Both the position numbers and the translations under genes were made by a program. The notes below the pieces were generated by a model. That model saw only the letters and a list, made by a program, of their open reading frames with translations, did no database searches and had not been told where the DNA came from. 64,000 bases of DNA from Chitinophagaceae bacterium (lineage in GTDB: Bacteria > Bacteroidota > Bacteroidia > Chitinophagales > Chitinophagaceae): positions 1-64,000 of the forward strand of contig JADKAM010000003.1 of assembly GCA_016715365.1 (NCBI GenBank), read 5' to 3'. Shown in pieces: positions 1 to 10,444 of this stretch (the first letter of the stretch is position 1; the number at the start of each line of letters is the position of its first letter).

Positions 1-307
1 CCTTGTCCTCCGAACTATAACCCTTTCTGCCCTTATGATATGCATGTATTTTAGAAACAGCTGTTGCAATAAAAGTAGCTTTTTGCTTATCGGGCAGGGT
101 TAATAATTTTTCGTTAAAAGAAGATATCTCACTGGCTTTTACCGACCACCAATAATGGTAACCCTTAGCCTGCATTTCATGATAGGCAGTATTTATAATA
201 TCATTATACCACAATTTGGTTTCCTTTTCAGCTGGCTGTTCGGTTTCTTTTTCTGCTTCTTTACCATTACCACCAAGTGCAGATTTTATATAATTGAATA
301 GTCCCAT
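1..307 (-). CDS. Unrecognised protein, partial (N-terminal part only)
   Basis: Reading leftwards from an ATG at 305-307, an open frame of 102 codons runs off the window edge without a stop. The product starts MGLFNYIKSALGG, followed by a charged stretch rich in Glu and Lys (about residues 14-28), then a helical region with YNDIINTAYHEMQAKGYHYWW at about 32-52. I see no signal peptide or membrane segment. It lies 11 bp downstream of the gene at 319-717 on the same strand, so the two are probably co-transcribed. I do not recognise the family. Confidence is for a real coding region; the function is unknown. Confidence 0.6.
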   Translation of the reverse strand, partial: MGLFNYIKSALGGNGKEAEKETEQPAEKETKLWYNDIINTAYHEMQAKGYHYWWSVKASEISSFNEKLLTLPDKQKATFIATAVSKIHAYHKGRKGYSSEDK

Positions 308-318
308 AATGAGTACAG

Positions 319-717
319 TTATCCGCCTACCAGCGGCGTAAGTTTTACAAAACTTATATTGGTATTGGTATTGATGACAACCATCTGTTCCAGCGATTCG
401 GATTGTATATTATCAACCAGCAGGAAGAAACCGTTTTTCTGAAATGCATCAAGTGCAATGAGGCATTGTTTTTCGGCATCTACTTTTCTTTTTTCCTTTA
501 ATTTAAATCCATTGAGTGTGCGTTCGGCATCACCTGGTTCTACCAGCCCTTTAAAATATTCAGGCATTTTATTGTTGTACTGGTCCACTTCGGCAGTTAC
601 CCTTGCGGTGATGATCTCTTTTACAGTTGTTAATTCGCTGGCGAAGGATACGTTGATCTCGTTGGTGGTTTTGCCACCTGCGGTTTCATCTTTAATGGTT
701 AGGGTAATTGCTGACAT
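319..717 (-). CDS. Unrecognised 132-residue cytosolic protein
   Basis: An open frame of 132 codons begins with MSAITLTIKDETAGGKTT and ends just before the gene that leaves the window. The N-terminal 25 residues look like a beta strand pair. A ubiquitin-like or regulatory fold is possible from the pattern 'TLTIKDETAGG...INVSFASELTTVKEII' but I cannot show it. Positions 60-90 are highly charged, and the C-terminus is hydrophobic and Asn-rich. No signal peptide, transmembrane segment or catalytic motif is visible. The start is supported by the position of the divergent gene that begins at 857. I do not recognise the family. Confidence 0.65.
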   Translation of the reverse strand: MSAITLTIKDETAGGKTTNEINVSFASELTTVKEIITARVTAEVDQYNNKMPEYFKGLVEPGDAERTLNGFKLKEKRKVDAEKQCLIALDAFQKNGFFLLVDNIQSESLEQMVVINTNTNISFVKLTPLVGG

Positions 718-856
718 AAAATGTTTTTTTAAAATTAGGGAATTATGTCCAATTCTTTATTCATGCCTGCGAAGCGGAATTGTAAAGGCAACAGTAATTT
801 TTTATGCAATCCTTAACTTTTTTATCATAGTTTCAAATCAGCTTAAAACCAGAACT

Positions 857-3819
857 ATGTTACGCATCATCTCACTTTGTTTATGCATGTTGTACAGTAT
901 GCCTTCCTGCGTTAAAAAAGCTTCGGCTCAATCGCCCATAACAAGCGCTATACCTGTTTTAAAAGTTTTGGTTGATACCAGCATGATTGCCTTGCAGATA
1001 GCGAAATTGGACGTTGACATAAAAGTTACCGGCAATATTGCCACTACCGTTTTTGATATCATGTATTACAATGCTACAGATAAAGTGCTTGAAGGTGAAT
1101 TTGATTTTCCGATGGCCGATGGGCAGAATATATCCCGCTACGCACTTGATATTAATGGCGTTTTAAGAGAAGGAGTGGTGGTTGAAAAAGCAAAAGCCAG
1201 GGTGGCTTATGAAAGTACCGTACGCCGCAAAGTAGATCCCGGGCTTGTAGAAAAAACAAAAGGAAATAATTTTCGCACAAGAATTTATCCCATTCCTGCC
1301 AAAGGGTATAAGCGGGTGTTGATTGGTGTGGAGCAAACATTGATTTCAGAAAATGGAGGATTGCTGTACCGCCTGCCACTGATGTCGGAACAGGTGATAA
1401 AAGATTTTAAAATTACAGCTGTTGTATTTAATCCGGATGGCAAACCTGTTTTGCAAAACAACACCTTGCCTGGTTTTGATTTCAGTAAAAAAAGCGATAA
1501 CTGGGGAGCACAATTTAATACTACTGATTTTACCGCTAACAATATGGTTGAAATTTTACTGGCCGAAAATAAAGAGGGGCAGTTTTACACCGAAAAATTT
1601 GAAGGGCAAACTTATTTTTATGGGCATTTACCTGCAGCGGCTGCGTATCGTGATAAACAATATCCGGCCAGTGTTACCCTGTTGTGGGATATTTCTTCCT
1701 CGGCCGAAAAGCGCAATATAAAAAAGGAGCTCGACCTTTTGGCCATGTACCTCAAAAGGCTGAATAATGTAACCGTAAACCTGGTTCCTTTTAATATATC
1801 CACATTAACGCAGGAGCGGTTTGATATTAAAAACGGCAATACCACCGAGCTGGTAAAGCGGCTTGTATATTTTAGCTTTGATGGGGGTACACAATTGGGC
1901 AGTATAGATCTTACGCAAATTCGGGATGCAGAGATACTCCTGTTTTCCGACGGGCTGAGCACCTTCGGAAAAAAAAGAGATCGTGCTTTCCGCCATTCCG
2001 GTTACTGCTGTAAGTTCGGCCCCGGTTAATGATAATGCTTACCTTAAATTTATTGCCCTACAAACACATGGCAGGTTTATAAACCTGAATGAAACAACAA
2101 CGGAAAGCGCACTGAATGAAATGGCAAAAGAACCTTTGCAGTTCATTGGCGCCACATACAATAATGAGGAAATAACTGAGTTCTTCAGCCAGGTAAATTC
2201 GCAACTGCAAAATGGTTTTTCTTTTGCAGGCATATTAAAAAAAGGGCCGGCCTCGGTAACCCTTCAATTTGGGTATGGTAATAAAACAACCTTCAGCAAC
2301 ACGATTATAATTAAAGAAGATGCTGCTGCCGAAAATGTAAAACGCATTTGGGCAACCACAAAAATTGCCCGGCTCGAACTGGAGTATGAAAAGAACAAAG
2401 CTGAAATTACAAAACTGGGTAAACAGTTTTCCATCGTTACCCAAAATACATCGCTGCTGGTTTTAGACCGTTGAGGATTATGTTGATCATGAAATTACAC
2501 CGCCTGCCGAATTGCAAAAGCAATTATACTTTATTAAAAGAAAAACTAAAAATAAAACCGATGAAAAAGCAGCTGCATTTGAAGAGGCTGTAACTGCTAT
2601 GAATGATATGAGGGATGGTATACGCCAAAGAAACGACCTGTAATGAAAACACGTTTTGCTGTTACAGATAGTGTAACTGTGTCATACGCTGCAAAATGCT
2701 CAATTGTCTGTTGCTTATGCCGATTCAACTGTTGTTGCAGCCCCTAATGGTGCAGCATCTTATTATACAACTACTTCAGATAATACCATGCAGGTGCTTG
2801 CGCAGGAAAAAGCTTCAGCAGCTGAAATAAACGAAATGAGATTTACCCCACCCATGATTGTACAGGATGAAGAAGTAAAAGCCGACAAGCCTGCCGGGTT
2901 ATCATCGGGTATACAGGTAAGCGAATGGAAAGCCGATGCTGCTTATTTAAAAGAACTGGACAAAACAACGGCAGCAAAATATTATGAAAAATACCTGTCG
3001 CTTAAAAAGGACTACCGGGATCAGCCTTCATTTTATGTGGATGTAGCACGTTATTTATTTCAAAAGAATAATAAACAACTGGCATTACAGGTGCTGTCAA
3101 ATGTAACTGAAATGAAACTGGAAGACCCTGAACTGCTGCGTGTTGTTGCCAACCAGCTTATTGAATTTGGAGAAACAGCATTGGCAGTTGAAGTATTTAA
3201 AGAAGTACTGAATATCAGGGAAGAAGAACCACAATCATACCGCGACCTGGCATTGGCTTACAATGAAACCGGTAATTACCAGCAGGGGGTTGATCTGCTG
3301 TATAAAGTTGCACTGGGTAATTGGGAGGGCAGGTTTTACGGGATAAAATCCATTGCACTCAATGAAATGAATGCTATTATCAGTGCCCACCCCAACGGTT
3401 TAAATCTTTCAGGCATAGATAAAAAACTCATCAGGTCAATGCCGCTTGATGTACGTATTGTGATTGGCTGGAGCTCAAATGATTCTGATATCGACCTTTG
3501 GGTAACCGACCCTGCAAAAGAAAAATGTTCCTATCAAAATACAAGTACCGGTGCAGGAGGAAAAATTTCAAATGATAATACTCAGGGCTATGGCCCCGAA
3601 GAATTTATCCTTAAAAAAGCTGTAAAAGGCAGTTATGATATTGAAGTAAACCTTTATGGAGACAGCAGGCAAACATTAGGTGGCCCAATAACAATCAAGG
3701 CTGAATTATTTACCAACTTTGGTAAGCCAACACAAAAGCGCAGCGTAATTAATTGCCGGGTAACTACCGATAAGGAAGTTATTAAAATCGGTACATTGAA
3801 ATTTGAAAACAGTTTGTAA
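857..3819 (+). pseudogene. Secreted VIT/VWA/TPR/DUF2135-like protein, frame-broken
   Basis: The ATG at 857 opens a Sec signal peptide (MLRIISLCLCMLYSMPSCVKK, then ASAQ). An earlier in-frame ATG at 458 lies over the opposite-strand gene and is not credible. A VIT-type domain follows (about residues 50-200, through the YPIPAKGYKRV region), then a von Willebrand A-like domain (VTLLWDISSS ... LLFSDG). At an A8 run (1969-1976) the frame changes and the protein continues from about 1977 to 2469. A second break at about 2470 loses the frame of a VEDYVDHEI segment, which then stops at 2641. The product resumes in the same frame from about 2700 as TPR-like helices and a C-terminal DUF2135-like beta domain (VIGWSSNDSDIDLWVTDP). 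The pieces together match a single protein known in Bacteroidota as a VIT/VWA/TPR protein. The residues between 2641 and 2700 cannot be reconstructed. Either the gene is dead or the sequence has indels here. Confidence 0.75.
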
Positions 3820-4364
3820 TACTTTGTGTAACCATCAACTGATCAACTACCCGCTTACCGGTTTATTATTTTCTTATTTTCAGGCGAGTCTCTGCCCTGA
3901 TTTTGAGCTTAGCCTGCAGGTCTCATATAAAAAATGACGGGAACCCCGTTGAGCCATATGTTGAGTTATTTAAGAAAACAAAAACAAGTAGCATATCTAC
4001 ATGTAATTAACCTAATAGGTTCGGGACGGAGGTGATCTTTTAATTTTAGAAGAGTTCAGTTAGGGGCCTGAGTATTACAGCGTATTTTTTCTATTGTTAC
4101 AATTCTTGGAGATCGTGTAAAACTGGTTTGGTAGGTCACTTTAAAAGTTTAAAAAAAATATTAATAAATACTTGCAAATATCGATTTTAGTTTTTATGTT
4201 TATACTCTAAAAGAAAACTAACCTTCATTACCCTTTTGTTTTTTTAATCCAATTTCCCGAGAAGCTAGTATCAAGCAAGCATTAGAAAATCCCTGGTTCT
4301 CATGTAACATATAGTTGCATAGACATTGTTTTTATTGTTTTGTTTATTACTAAAATTAACCTTT
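3820..4364. other. Gene-free gap with a dispersed repeat
   Basis: No convincing open frame is present. The stretch holds copy 1 of a roughly 90-bp dispersed repeat (3949-4039) and otherwise AT-rich sequence. The distal part is presumably the promoter region of the operon that starts at 4806 or of its decayed copy at 4365. No tRNA-like or clear terminator structure was recognised. Confidence 0.6.
3949..4039. repeat. Dispersed intergenic repeat, copy 1
   Basis: This 91-bp stretch aligns over its whole length with 20665-20756. Both begin TTGAGCC, then TGTTGAGTTAT, have a diverged middle, and end with TAGGTTCGGGAC followed by a G-rich block and GATCTT. Both copies lie between genes, each flanking a large accessory block. 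It could be a non-autonomous mobile element or an RNA-level element; the sequence alone does not decide. Confidence 0.6.
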
Positions 4365-4475
4365 ATGAGTCTTATCCGACTCTTCACAACAATACTGATA
4401 ACTTTATCTTCGCATTTCTGTGTTGTTCTGGTCCATAGCTTCCTGCAAACATTAAAAAAATCCGTGAGAAATGTA
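4365..4475 (+). pseudogene. Decayed duplicate of the start of the 4806 barrel gene
   Basis: The ATG at 4365 opens MSLIRLFTTILITLSS, nearly the same as the signal peptide of the protein starting at 4806 (MSLTRLFISTMLIFSS). At the DNA level the two share ATGAGTCTTA-C-CGACTCTTCA and a later ACATTA with a comparable flank, over about 110 bp. The similarity fades after FLQTLKK (compare FQTLENL), and the open frame that continues to 4679 has no resemblance to any family. I read this as the remnant of a second copy of the barrel gene, lost after duplication or recombination. Confidence 0.6.
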
Positions 4476-4805
4476 TTCCGTCGCCGAGCTATGTACTGTC
4501 TACCCTTTCAAGCAGAAGGAAACCCTCCAACTGAGAAATGCACATTTTCCGAAAAATCCCCTTTTTTTCTGGTGTTTTTCCCTTGTTTAGGAAAAATAAG
4601 AGTATCATTTTTGTTGCAGGATCAAATCTACTCATTAAATCAGTACATAAACTTAAAGGAAAAAGGTGCAGAGGTGTAATATAGTAATGTAGAAAAATTA
4701 GTGTTGTAGGTTTTTAGAATTAATCATAAAAAAGTTAAGGTTATAGAATTATAGAAACGTTTTTCGAAAGATGGTTAAATATTTTTTTACTTAATCTAAA
4801 GCCCT
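4476..4805. other. Gap between the decayed copy and the barrel gene
   Basis: An open frame from upstream continues to 4679 but looks like chance sequence: it has many Phe, Lys and Ser and no homology to the intact gene. The last 100 bp are very AT-rich and probably carry the operon promoter. No exact TTTG-N19-TAnnTTTG promoter was found here. Confidence 0.45.
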
Positions 4806-6272
4806 ATGAGTCTTACCCGACTCTTCATATCAACAATGCTCATCTTTTCTTCGCTATTTTGCGAAGCCCAGACTGATAGTATATTCCAGACATTAGAGAA
4901 TCTTCAAAAAGTTCCTGTTAAATATCTTGATGCTGTAGAAAATAAGATAGACAAATATAGCAACCGCATAACCGGCAAAACAGAAAAAACTTTAGTTAAA
5001 CTGAGCAGGTGGGAGAAGAAGATACAATCATTACTGGAGAAAGTGAATCCTGAAGCAGCAAATAATTTATTTGGACCTGGCAAAACCACCTTTACTGTTT
5101 TACTACAAAAATTAAGAGAAGGACAAAACATTGCAAATGGCTATAGATCTCAATATAATGAATACAGAGATAAACTGAATACAAGCCTCAAATACCTTGA
5201 AAGCCAAAAAGAAAAAATCAATTCTAAACTCATTAAACCAGTAAAGTCTGTAACAAAAAAGATGAATGAACTGGAAGAGGATGTAAAAAATACTGAGGCG
5301 ATGGAGCAATTCATCAAGGAAAGGAAAAAGCAATTGTTTGATGTAGCGTTGAAATACCTGGGTAAAAACAAATACCTGAATAAGATCAATAAGGAAACGT
5401 ATTATTATGCTGAAACCATTAAAAATTATAAAGAGATTTTCTCTGACCCTAAAAAATTAGAACAGACAGCGACCACACTTTTAAAAAAGATACCTGCTTT
5501 TAATGATTTCATAGAAAAGAATAGTGGGCTTGCTTCGCTATTTGGAAATCCTTTAGGTGGCGGAGGTGCTAGTAACACAAACACTGCAACAAATTATGCA
5601 GCATTAGGATACCAAAGTAATGCATCAATAGTTCAGAACTTGCAGCAAAGAAATGTATCGGGTCCCAGCATACAACAGCTTACCCAGTCAAATGCCAGCG
5701 CATTAAATTCTCCATTACAGGAACTGAAAAATCATTTCCCCGGCTCAGCGAATTCAGGTGATATGCCCGACTTTAAGCCGAATGAAATGAAAAGTAAAAC
5801 ATTTAAACAAAGGATTCTATTTGGTACAAACCTGCAATTTGGAAAAGCCACTAACTTTTTACCAGGCACAGCAGATATTGGAGTGCAGCTTTCCTATAAA
5901 TTAAATACTAAAAGTAACGTGGGGTTGGGAACTGTTTATAAGTTAGGCCTTGGAAGCGGAATAAATAATATAAAATTAAGCTTTGCTGGGATTGGTTTGC
6001 GAAGTTTTGTTGACTGGAAACTGAAGGGCAATTTTTTTATAAACGGCGGCTTTGAATATAATTATAATGCAGCATTTAAGTCTTTCAGAGACCTGCCATC
6101 AATTAATAGCGGAGCTGTTTCATTATGGAAACCTGCAGCTTTGATTGGAATAAATAAAAAATACAATTTAGGTAAAGTGAAGGGTAATGTAATGCTATTG
6201 TATGATTTTTTAGCAAAACAAAAAGCACCACAAACGCAGTCGTTGATATTTCGGTTTGGTTATAACTTTTAG
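4806..6272 (+). CDS. Exported coiled-coil protein with C-terminal outer-membrane barrel
   Basis: The 488-residue product has a signal peptide (MSLTRLFISTMLIFSSLFCEAQ) followed by a long, charged, helical region of about 250 residues (residues 30-240) with the heptad pattern of coiled coils. A low-complexity Gly/Asn/Ser/Gln linker follows (about 245-320). The last 160 residues alternate polar and hydrophobic residues in strands separated by turns and end in RFGYNF, the terminal aromatic residue typical of outer-membrane beta barrels. It is followed after 37 bp by the RHS-like gene at 6310, and I infer a shared transcript. Its role is probably to anchor or export the two large shell proteins at the cell surface. 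That is inference from order and topology; I do not know a named family for it. Confidence 0.75.
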   Translation: MSLTRLFISTMLIFSSLFCEAQTDSIFQTLENLQKVPVKYLDAVENKIDKYSNRITGKTEKTLVKLSRWEKKIQSLLEKVNPEAANNLFGPGKTTFTVLLQKLREGQNIANGYRSQYNEYRDKLNTSLKYLESQKEKINSKLIKPVKSVTKKMNELEEDVKNTEAMEQFIKERKKQLFDVALKYLGKNKYLNKINKETYYYAETIKNYKEIFSDPKKLEQTATTLLKKIPAFNDFIEKNSGLASLFGNPLGGGGASNTNTATNYAALGYQSNASIVQNLQQRNVSGPSIQQLTQSNASALNSPLQELKNHFPGSANSGDMPDFKPNEMKSKTFKQRILFGTNLQFGKATNFLPGTADIGVQLSYKLNTKSNVGLGTVYKLGLGSGINNIKLSFAGIGLRSFVDWKLKGNFFINGGFEYNYNAAFKSFRDLPSINSGAVSLWKPAALIGINKKYNLGKVKGNVMLLYDFLAKQKAPQTQSLIFRFGYNF

Positions 6273-6309
6273 ATTTTTATCAGTATTTAAAAATAAAAAG
6301 CAAATAATT

Positions 6310-9300
6310 ATGCACAGGATAATTTTCTTAGCTATTTCTTTAATTGTATTTAATAGAGCTAATGGGCAGGATAGTTTAAAAAATACCTACAAAGTGAATA
6401 TATACAATCCCCAAAAGGATTCTACTGGTAGTAACCAAACGGCATCATTAGTTTCTTTTGGTGATGGAACTGCTATTGATGCAACTACAGCTCCTGTAAT
6501 CATGCCTTCACCTAATAGTGCTGCTTTAACAAATTTAATAAGCGATAATGTAGATCTGTATACAGGGAAAACGAATGTTAATCTGCCACTTTATACACTT
6601 AAGAGTGGTAGTATAAGTTTACCAATTTCTCTGCAGGCAAATGTAAATGCGCATAGAGTAAATGATATTGGTTCATGGGTTGGGTTAGGGTGGAATCTTA
6701 ATGCTGGAGGTGTTATAACACGAGTAATGAAAAACCTGCCAGATGAATTTGCTGGTAATACCATATCCACCGCATATCAAATGCCGGGTTGGGGGTATTT
6801 GAATATTAAGGGGAATGGGCAAAATGTTGATTTATCAGTTTTCAATTCACCCAATCCGGATATCAATGTATTAAAGAATATTATTGCAAAAGGTAATTGG
6901 AATGTTAAAAGCAATTGGCCAGACAGAGGCTGGGATCTACAGCCGGATGAATTCTACTTTAATTTTGGAAACTATTCTGGCAAATTTGTTTTTGATCAGG
7001 ATGGTGGGATTAACCTGATTCCACAAGCAAATCTAAAAATCACGCCACTTTTTCAGGTAATAAATGGAGTAAACAAAATAACCGCATTTATTGTACTTAC
7101 AGAAGATGGATTCAAGTACGAGTTTGGTAAAACTGCTACAACTGATTATAATTCGGCTCCTGTTGAAGAAACTAAAATGACGATTGAAAATAAGAGTATG
7201 TTATATACTTATCGGGCTGTTGCTATTAATTCTTCAAACAGTCAAGTAGTTGAAGTTGATGGAATTCCTTTACCTCAATCAATTAATGGTTATTCTTATT
7301 GGGTATATGAAAGATACCCCTATTTGTTAGGTGGAATACCTGGCTCATCTTGCCAAGGTTCGGGAAACAGCCCAGTGCTTGCAGGATGCTTTCAGGAATT
7401 CAATGCAGCTAGTACCAATGAAACTACTGAGTATTTTTCTTACCCCTCATCATGGATGCTAAACAAAATAACTTCTCCTACAGATGATTTTATAATTTTT
7501 AATTATTCTACCGGAACAACGATCTCATATCAAAATGACCGGTCATTCTCTGCAAGTTTGCCAACATTAATGGATGATATATTGAGGTTTCAATTAACAT
7601 CTAATGGTGGTCTAATTCGAGATAATAACGGTAATAGATTTATGCCTGTTTTTGTATCTGCAATATCCCCCAATTGGGATCCGTTTAGACGAATATTTAC
7701 ACTACCAGCCAAACAAAATTTTACAGTTTCAAAAACTATGATTGAATTAAAATCAAAGAAATTACTTTCTATAACTACTTCTGAAAATAATAAGATCGAT
7801 TTTAGTAGCATAACTCCACGTGAAGATTTTATTGGCGACAACAGGCTAGATTTTATAACAATAAAAGACAGAAACAATTTAGAACTAAAAAAAATTAATT
7901 TTAATTACAATATTGTAAACACCTCCGAATTAGAGTGTCATACTGAGGAATATGATTACAAAGTTTATCCGTCCCGCTATTCAATTACATCCGGGGGATC
8001 GTTTATAAAAATGGACTCCTATTTTTCTTCTTCATGGTTATATGAAGAGCCACCTGTATACAAAACTATACCTTGGTCAGTTCCACCGGAATTTAGAAAT
8101 AGGATGTTTTTATCTAGTGTACAGGAAGTAGCTAATGGAGTAAGTTCACCTGCTTATAGTTTTAATTATGAAAATGGTAAGCTCCCATTCAGAACATCCA
8201 CCGAACAGGATTTTTACGGATTTGCCACTGACAATCCAACTCACCATCCTTTTTCAAGTGATGGTCATCCCAGTCAAAGATTAACTTATAAATACAACTT
8301 TCCTTATATCCCACCAAATACTACTACAACAGCACCTCTTTCTCGACCAATTTTGTTTTTCAATTCATTTGGACCTGGCTATTCCGCTTTATACGGAGCT
8401 ACTAAAAATGCATCTGTAGTTAAAATGCGGTACGGGGTATTAGATAGAATAACATATCCAACAGGAGGTTATAAAGAATTCGAATTCGAATTTAGCGGGA
8501 ATAGTGTAGCGTGGAATGGACTTCGTGTTAAACAAGTAAGGGAATATGAATCATCAGTGTCTGCACCCATTCTAAAAAATTATTCTTATGGTACTTTCAT
8601 TAGTACAGATGCGGTATTAAACAGTGAATATAATTACCCTACCAATAATTATTATATGGGTGAAGCTGGTGTTATAACCCCACTCAATGTGTACTATGCA
8701 TTAGCAAGAAAGTTCTTTTCGTCTAATCGTGTAAATCCCGAAAATTCAACTAAAGGTTCAGCTGGGGGGTATACTTTCGCAGAAATCAGCCAACCCGGCA
8801 ACGGAAAATATCGTGTCGAATTTAATACTGCAATAGATTTTCCTGATAATGCTAATGAAACGCAAAATGTTTCTTGTTTCTTTGATCCCCCAATTAGCTC
8901 TGTATCATTTAGTTACCCCTTCTCCGCAACAAGTTCTTTGGACTGGAAGCGAGGGCTACCAAAAAACGAAACAATTTTAAACCAATCCGGATTAAGAGTT
9001 AAATATGATGTATATAATTACATTACTAATCCAGCTTTATACGGCCAAAAAGAGATATCAGGTTTCAATACTTCTGTATATAAAATCTGGGCATTATCCC
9101 CGTATTCTAGCCCCAATTGCCCAAATCAAGAAATACCGGGTTATTGGCTTTCTAGTCTATATGGTAAAACTACCTACACATCATCTTGGTACCCACAGGT
9201 AAAAAAAATGAGCAGAATATATGATCAAAACGGCATTAACTATACAGAAAGTACTCAGGAATATGAATTCAAAAAATACACCTTTAACAACAAAGACTAT

Positions 9301-10377
9301 CTTTTCCAATACCAGCAAAAAGATTTAAAGAACAGCCAAAATGAGCAAACCGTCAGTTACGGTAAATACCCCCTCGATTATAACAGTACAAATATTTACG
9401 ATCCAGTTTTAGTTGCTATCCAAAACTTAAAGACTAAACACATCCTCAATGCTAAAATTGAACAATTCTCCTGGAGACAAGATCAAAATGGAAATAATAA
9501 AAAATATATCGGCGGAATATTGAATAAATATCATACAGATAAACCTTTAATTAAAGAAGTGTTTAAACTGAAAACAAATGGCTTGATGAGCACGTTTGTT
9601 GAATCAAATACAAATAATACCTGGTTTAATTTTGATCCACATTATAGTTCTGAAGTAGAATTTCCGCTTTATGATGCCAATGGCCGTATCATTGAGCAGA
9701 ACAAAACCAATGACATCAAAGAAACCTATATCTGGAATTACAATAAAATGTACCCGGTAGCAAAAACAGTGAATGCCAATCAGGGCGAAGTTGCATATTC
9801 AAGCTTTGAGGCTGATGAAGCAAATAGTAAAGTGAATTTTATTCCAGCAAATGTAGTAACAAATGCGTCTATTGCACATACAGGTAGAAAATACTATTCC
9901 TTAAACGATCAAAATCCGCTTAATGCTAATATTACAACTAATATTGCGCCAATTATAAACAACACCTATAAACTCAGCTTATGGGCCAAGGGTGGTGATG
10001 TTATGATCTGGCATGTTGTTAATGGCATATATAATTTTATGACTATTCCGGCTCCTATAAAGACGAGATCTGACTGGAATTATTATGAGATCGTTATGCC
10101 GTCGAATTTTAGTGGTATCGCAGCCATAAGTAAGCAGAATAATTTCGAAAGTGTTTTTGCAGATGAAGTCAGACTTATTCCTTCTCTTTCGCAAATGAAT
10201 ACCTACACATTTGATCCGTTGATAGGAATGACGAGTGAAACAGATGTGAACGGAAAAACCGTTTATTATGAATACGATAAATTAAACAGGCTGACCTTGA
10301 TAAAGAATGAGGATAAAGACATTGTAAAAAGGATTTGTTACAACTACGCAAACCTGGTTGTACCATGTGATCAGTAG
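6310..10377 (+). CDS. Secreted SpvB/TcB-like RHS-repeat protein (shell half 1)
   Basis: The frame is open from 6256 but the likely start is the ATG at 6310 (MHRIIFLAISLIVFNRANGQ), which gives a clear signal peptide and avoids overlap with the upstream gene. The product is 1355 residues. Near residues 60-150 it has the SpvB/TcB N-terminal signature: a LYTGKTNVNLPLYT stretch, then a GLGWNLNAGGVITRV block like the 'GWSLSG..ITR' of Salmonella SpvB and the TcB toxin component. The long middle is beta-rich. The last 70 residues carry RHS/YD-type repeats (YTFDPLIG..., YYEYDKLNRL). The protein ends without any toxin-like domain or RHS core and is followed after 67 bp by a second RHS protein, suggesting that the two form one shell from two chains. 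The signal peptide argues for Sec export, unlike cytosolic Tc proteins. Confidence 0.8.
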   Translation: MHRIIFLAISLIVFNRANGQDSLKNTYKVNIYNPQKDSTGSNQTASLVSFGDGTAIDATTAPVIMPSPNSAALTNLISDNVDLYTGKTNVNLPLYTLKSGSISLPISLQANVNAHRVNDIGSWVGLGWNLNAGGVITRVMKNLPDEFAGNTISTAYQMPGWGYLNIKGNGQNVDLSVFNSPNPDINVLKNIIAKGNWNVKSNWPDRGWDLQPDEFYFNFGNYSGKFVFDQDGGINLIPQANLKITPLFQVINGVNKITAFIVLTEDGFKYEFGKTATTDYNSAPVEETKMTIENKSMLYTYRAVAINSSNSQVVEVDGIPLPQSINGYSYWVYERYPYLLGGIPGSSCQGSGNSPVLAGCFQEFNAASTNETTEYFSYPSSWMLNKITSPTDDFIIFNYSTGTTISYQNDRSFSASLPTLMDDILRFQLTSNGGLIRDNNGNRFMPVFVSAISPNWDPFRRIFTLPAKQNFTVSKTMIELKSKKLLSITTSENNKIDFSSITPREDFIGDNRLDFITIKDRNNLELKKINFNYNIVNTSELECHTEEYDYKVYPSRYSITSGGSFIKMDSYFSSSWLYEEPPVYKTIPWSVPPEFRNRMFLSSVQEVANGVSSPAYSFNYENGKLPFRTSTEQDFYGFATDNPTHHPFSSDGHPSQRLTYKYNFPYIPPNTTTTAPLSRPILFFNSFGPGYSALYGATKNASVVKMRYGVLDRITYPTGGYKEFEFEFSGNSVAWNGLRVKQVREYESSVSAPILKNYSYGTFISTDAVLNSEYNYPTNNYYMGEAGVITPLNVYYALARKFFSSNRVNPENSTKGSAGGYTFAEISQPGNGKYRVEFNTAIDFPDNANETQNVSCFFDPPISSVSFSYPFSATSSLDWKRGLPKNETILNQSGLRVKYDVYNYITNPALYGQKEISGFNTSVYKIWALSPYSSPNCPNQEIPGYWLSSLYGKTTYTSSWYPQVKKMSRIYDQNGINYTESTQEYEFKKYTFNNKDYLFQYQQKDLKNSQNEQTVSYGKYPLDYNSTNIYDPVLVAIQNLKTKHILNAKIEQFSWRQDQNGNNKKYIGGILNKYHTDKPLIKEVFKLKTNGLMSTFVESNTNNTWFNFDPHYSSEVEFPLYDANGRIIEQNKTNDIKETYIWNYNKMYPVAKTVNANQGEVAYSSFEADEANSKVNFIPANVVTNASIAHTGRKYYSLNDQNPLNANITTNIAPIINNTYKLSLWAKGGDVMIWHVVNGIYNFMTIPAPIKTRSDWNYYEIVMPSNFSGIAAISKQNNFESVFADEVRLIPSLSQMNTYTFDPLIGMTSETDVNGKTVYYEYDKLNRLTLIKNEDKDIVKRICYNYANLVVPCDQ

Positions 10378-10444
10378 CCGTTTCTTTTTAAAATTGTTTC
10401 AACGCCAAAATTGACAAACCAAATTCATAAAAAAATTAAGTCAG

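Noticed and set aside
458..856. Upstream extension of the VIT/VWA gene to an earlier start codon
   Set aside because: It overlaps the opposite-strand gene at 319-717 and would place residues before a clear signal peptide starting at 857.
4326..4679. A 117-codon open frame as a complete gene
   Set aside because: Only its first part (from 4365) resembles the barrel gene, and the rest has no similarity to it, so it is treated as a decayed copy.
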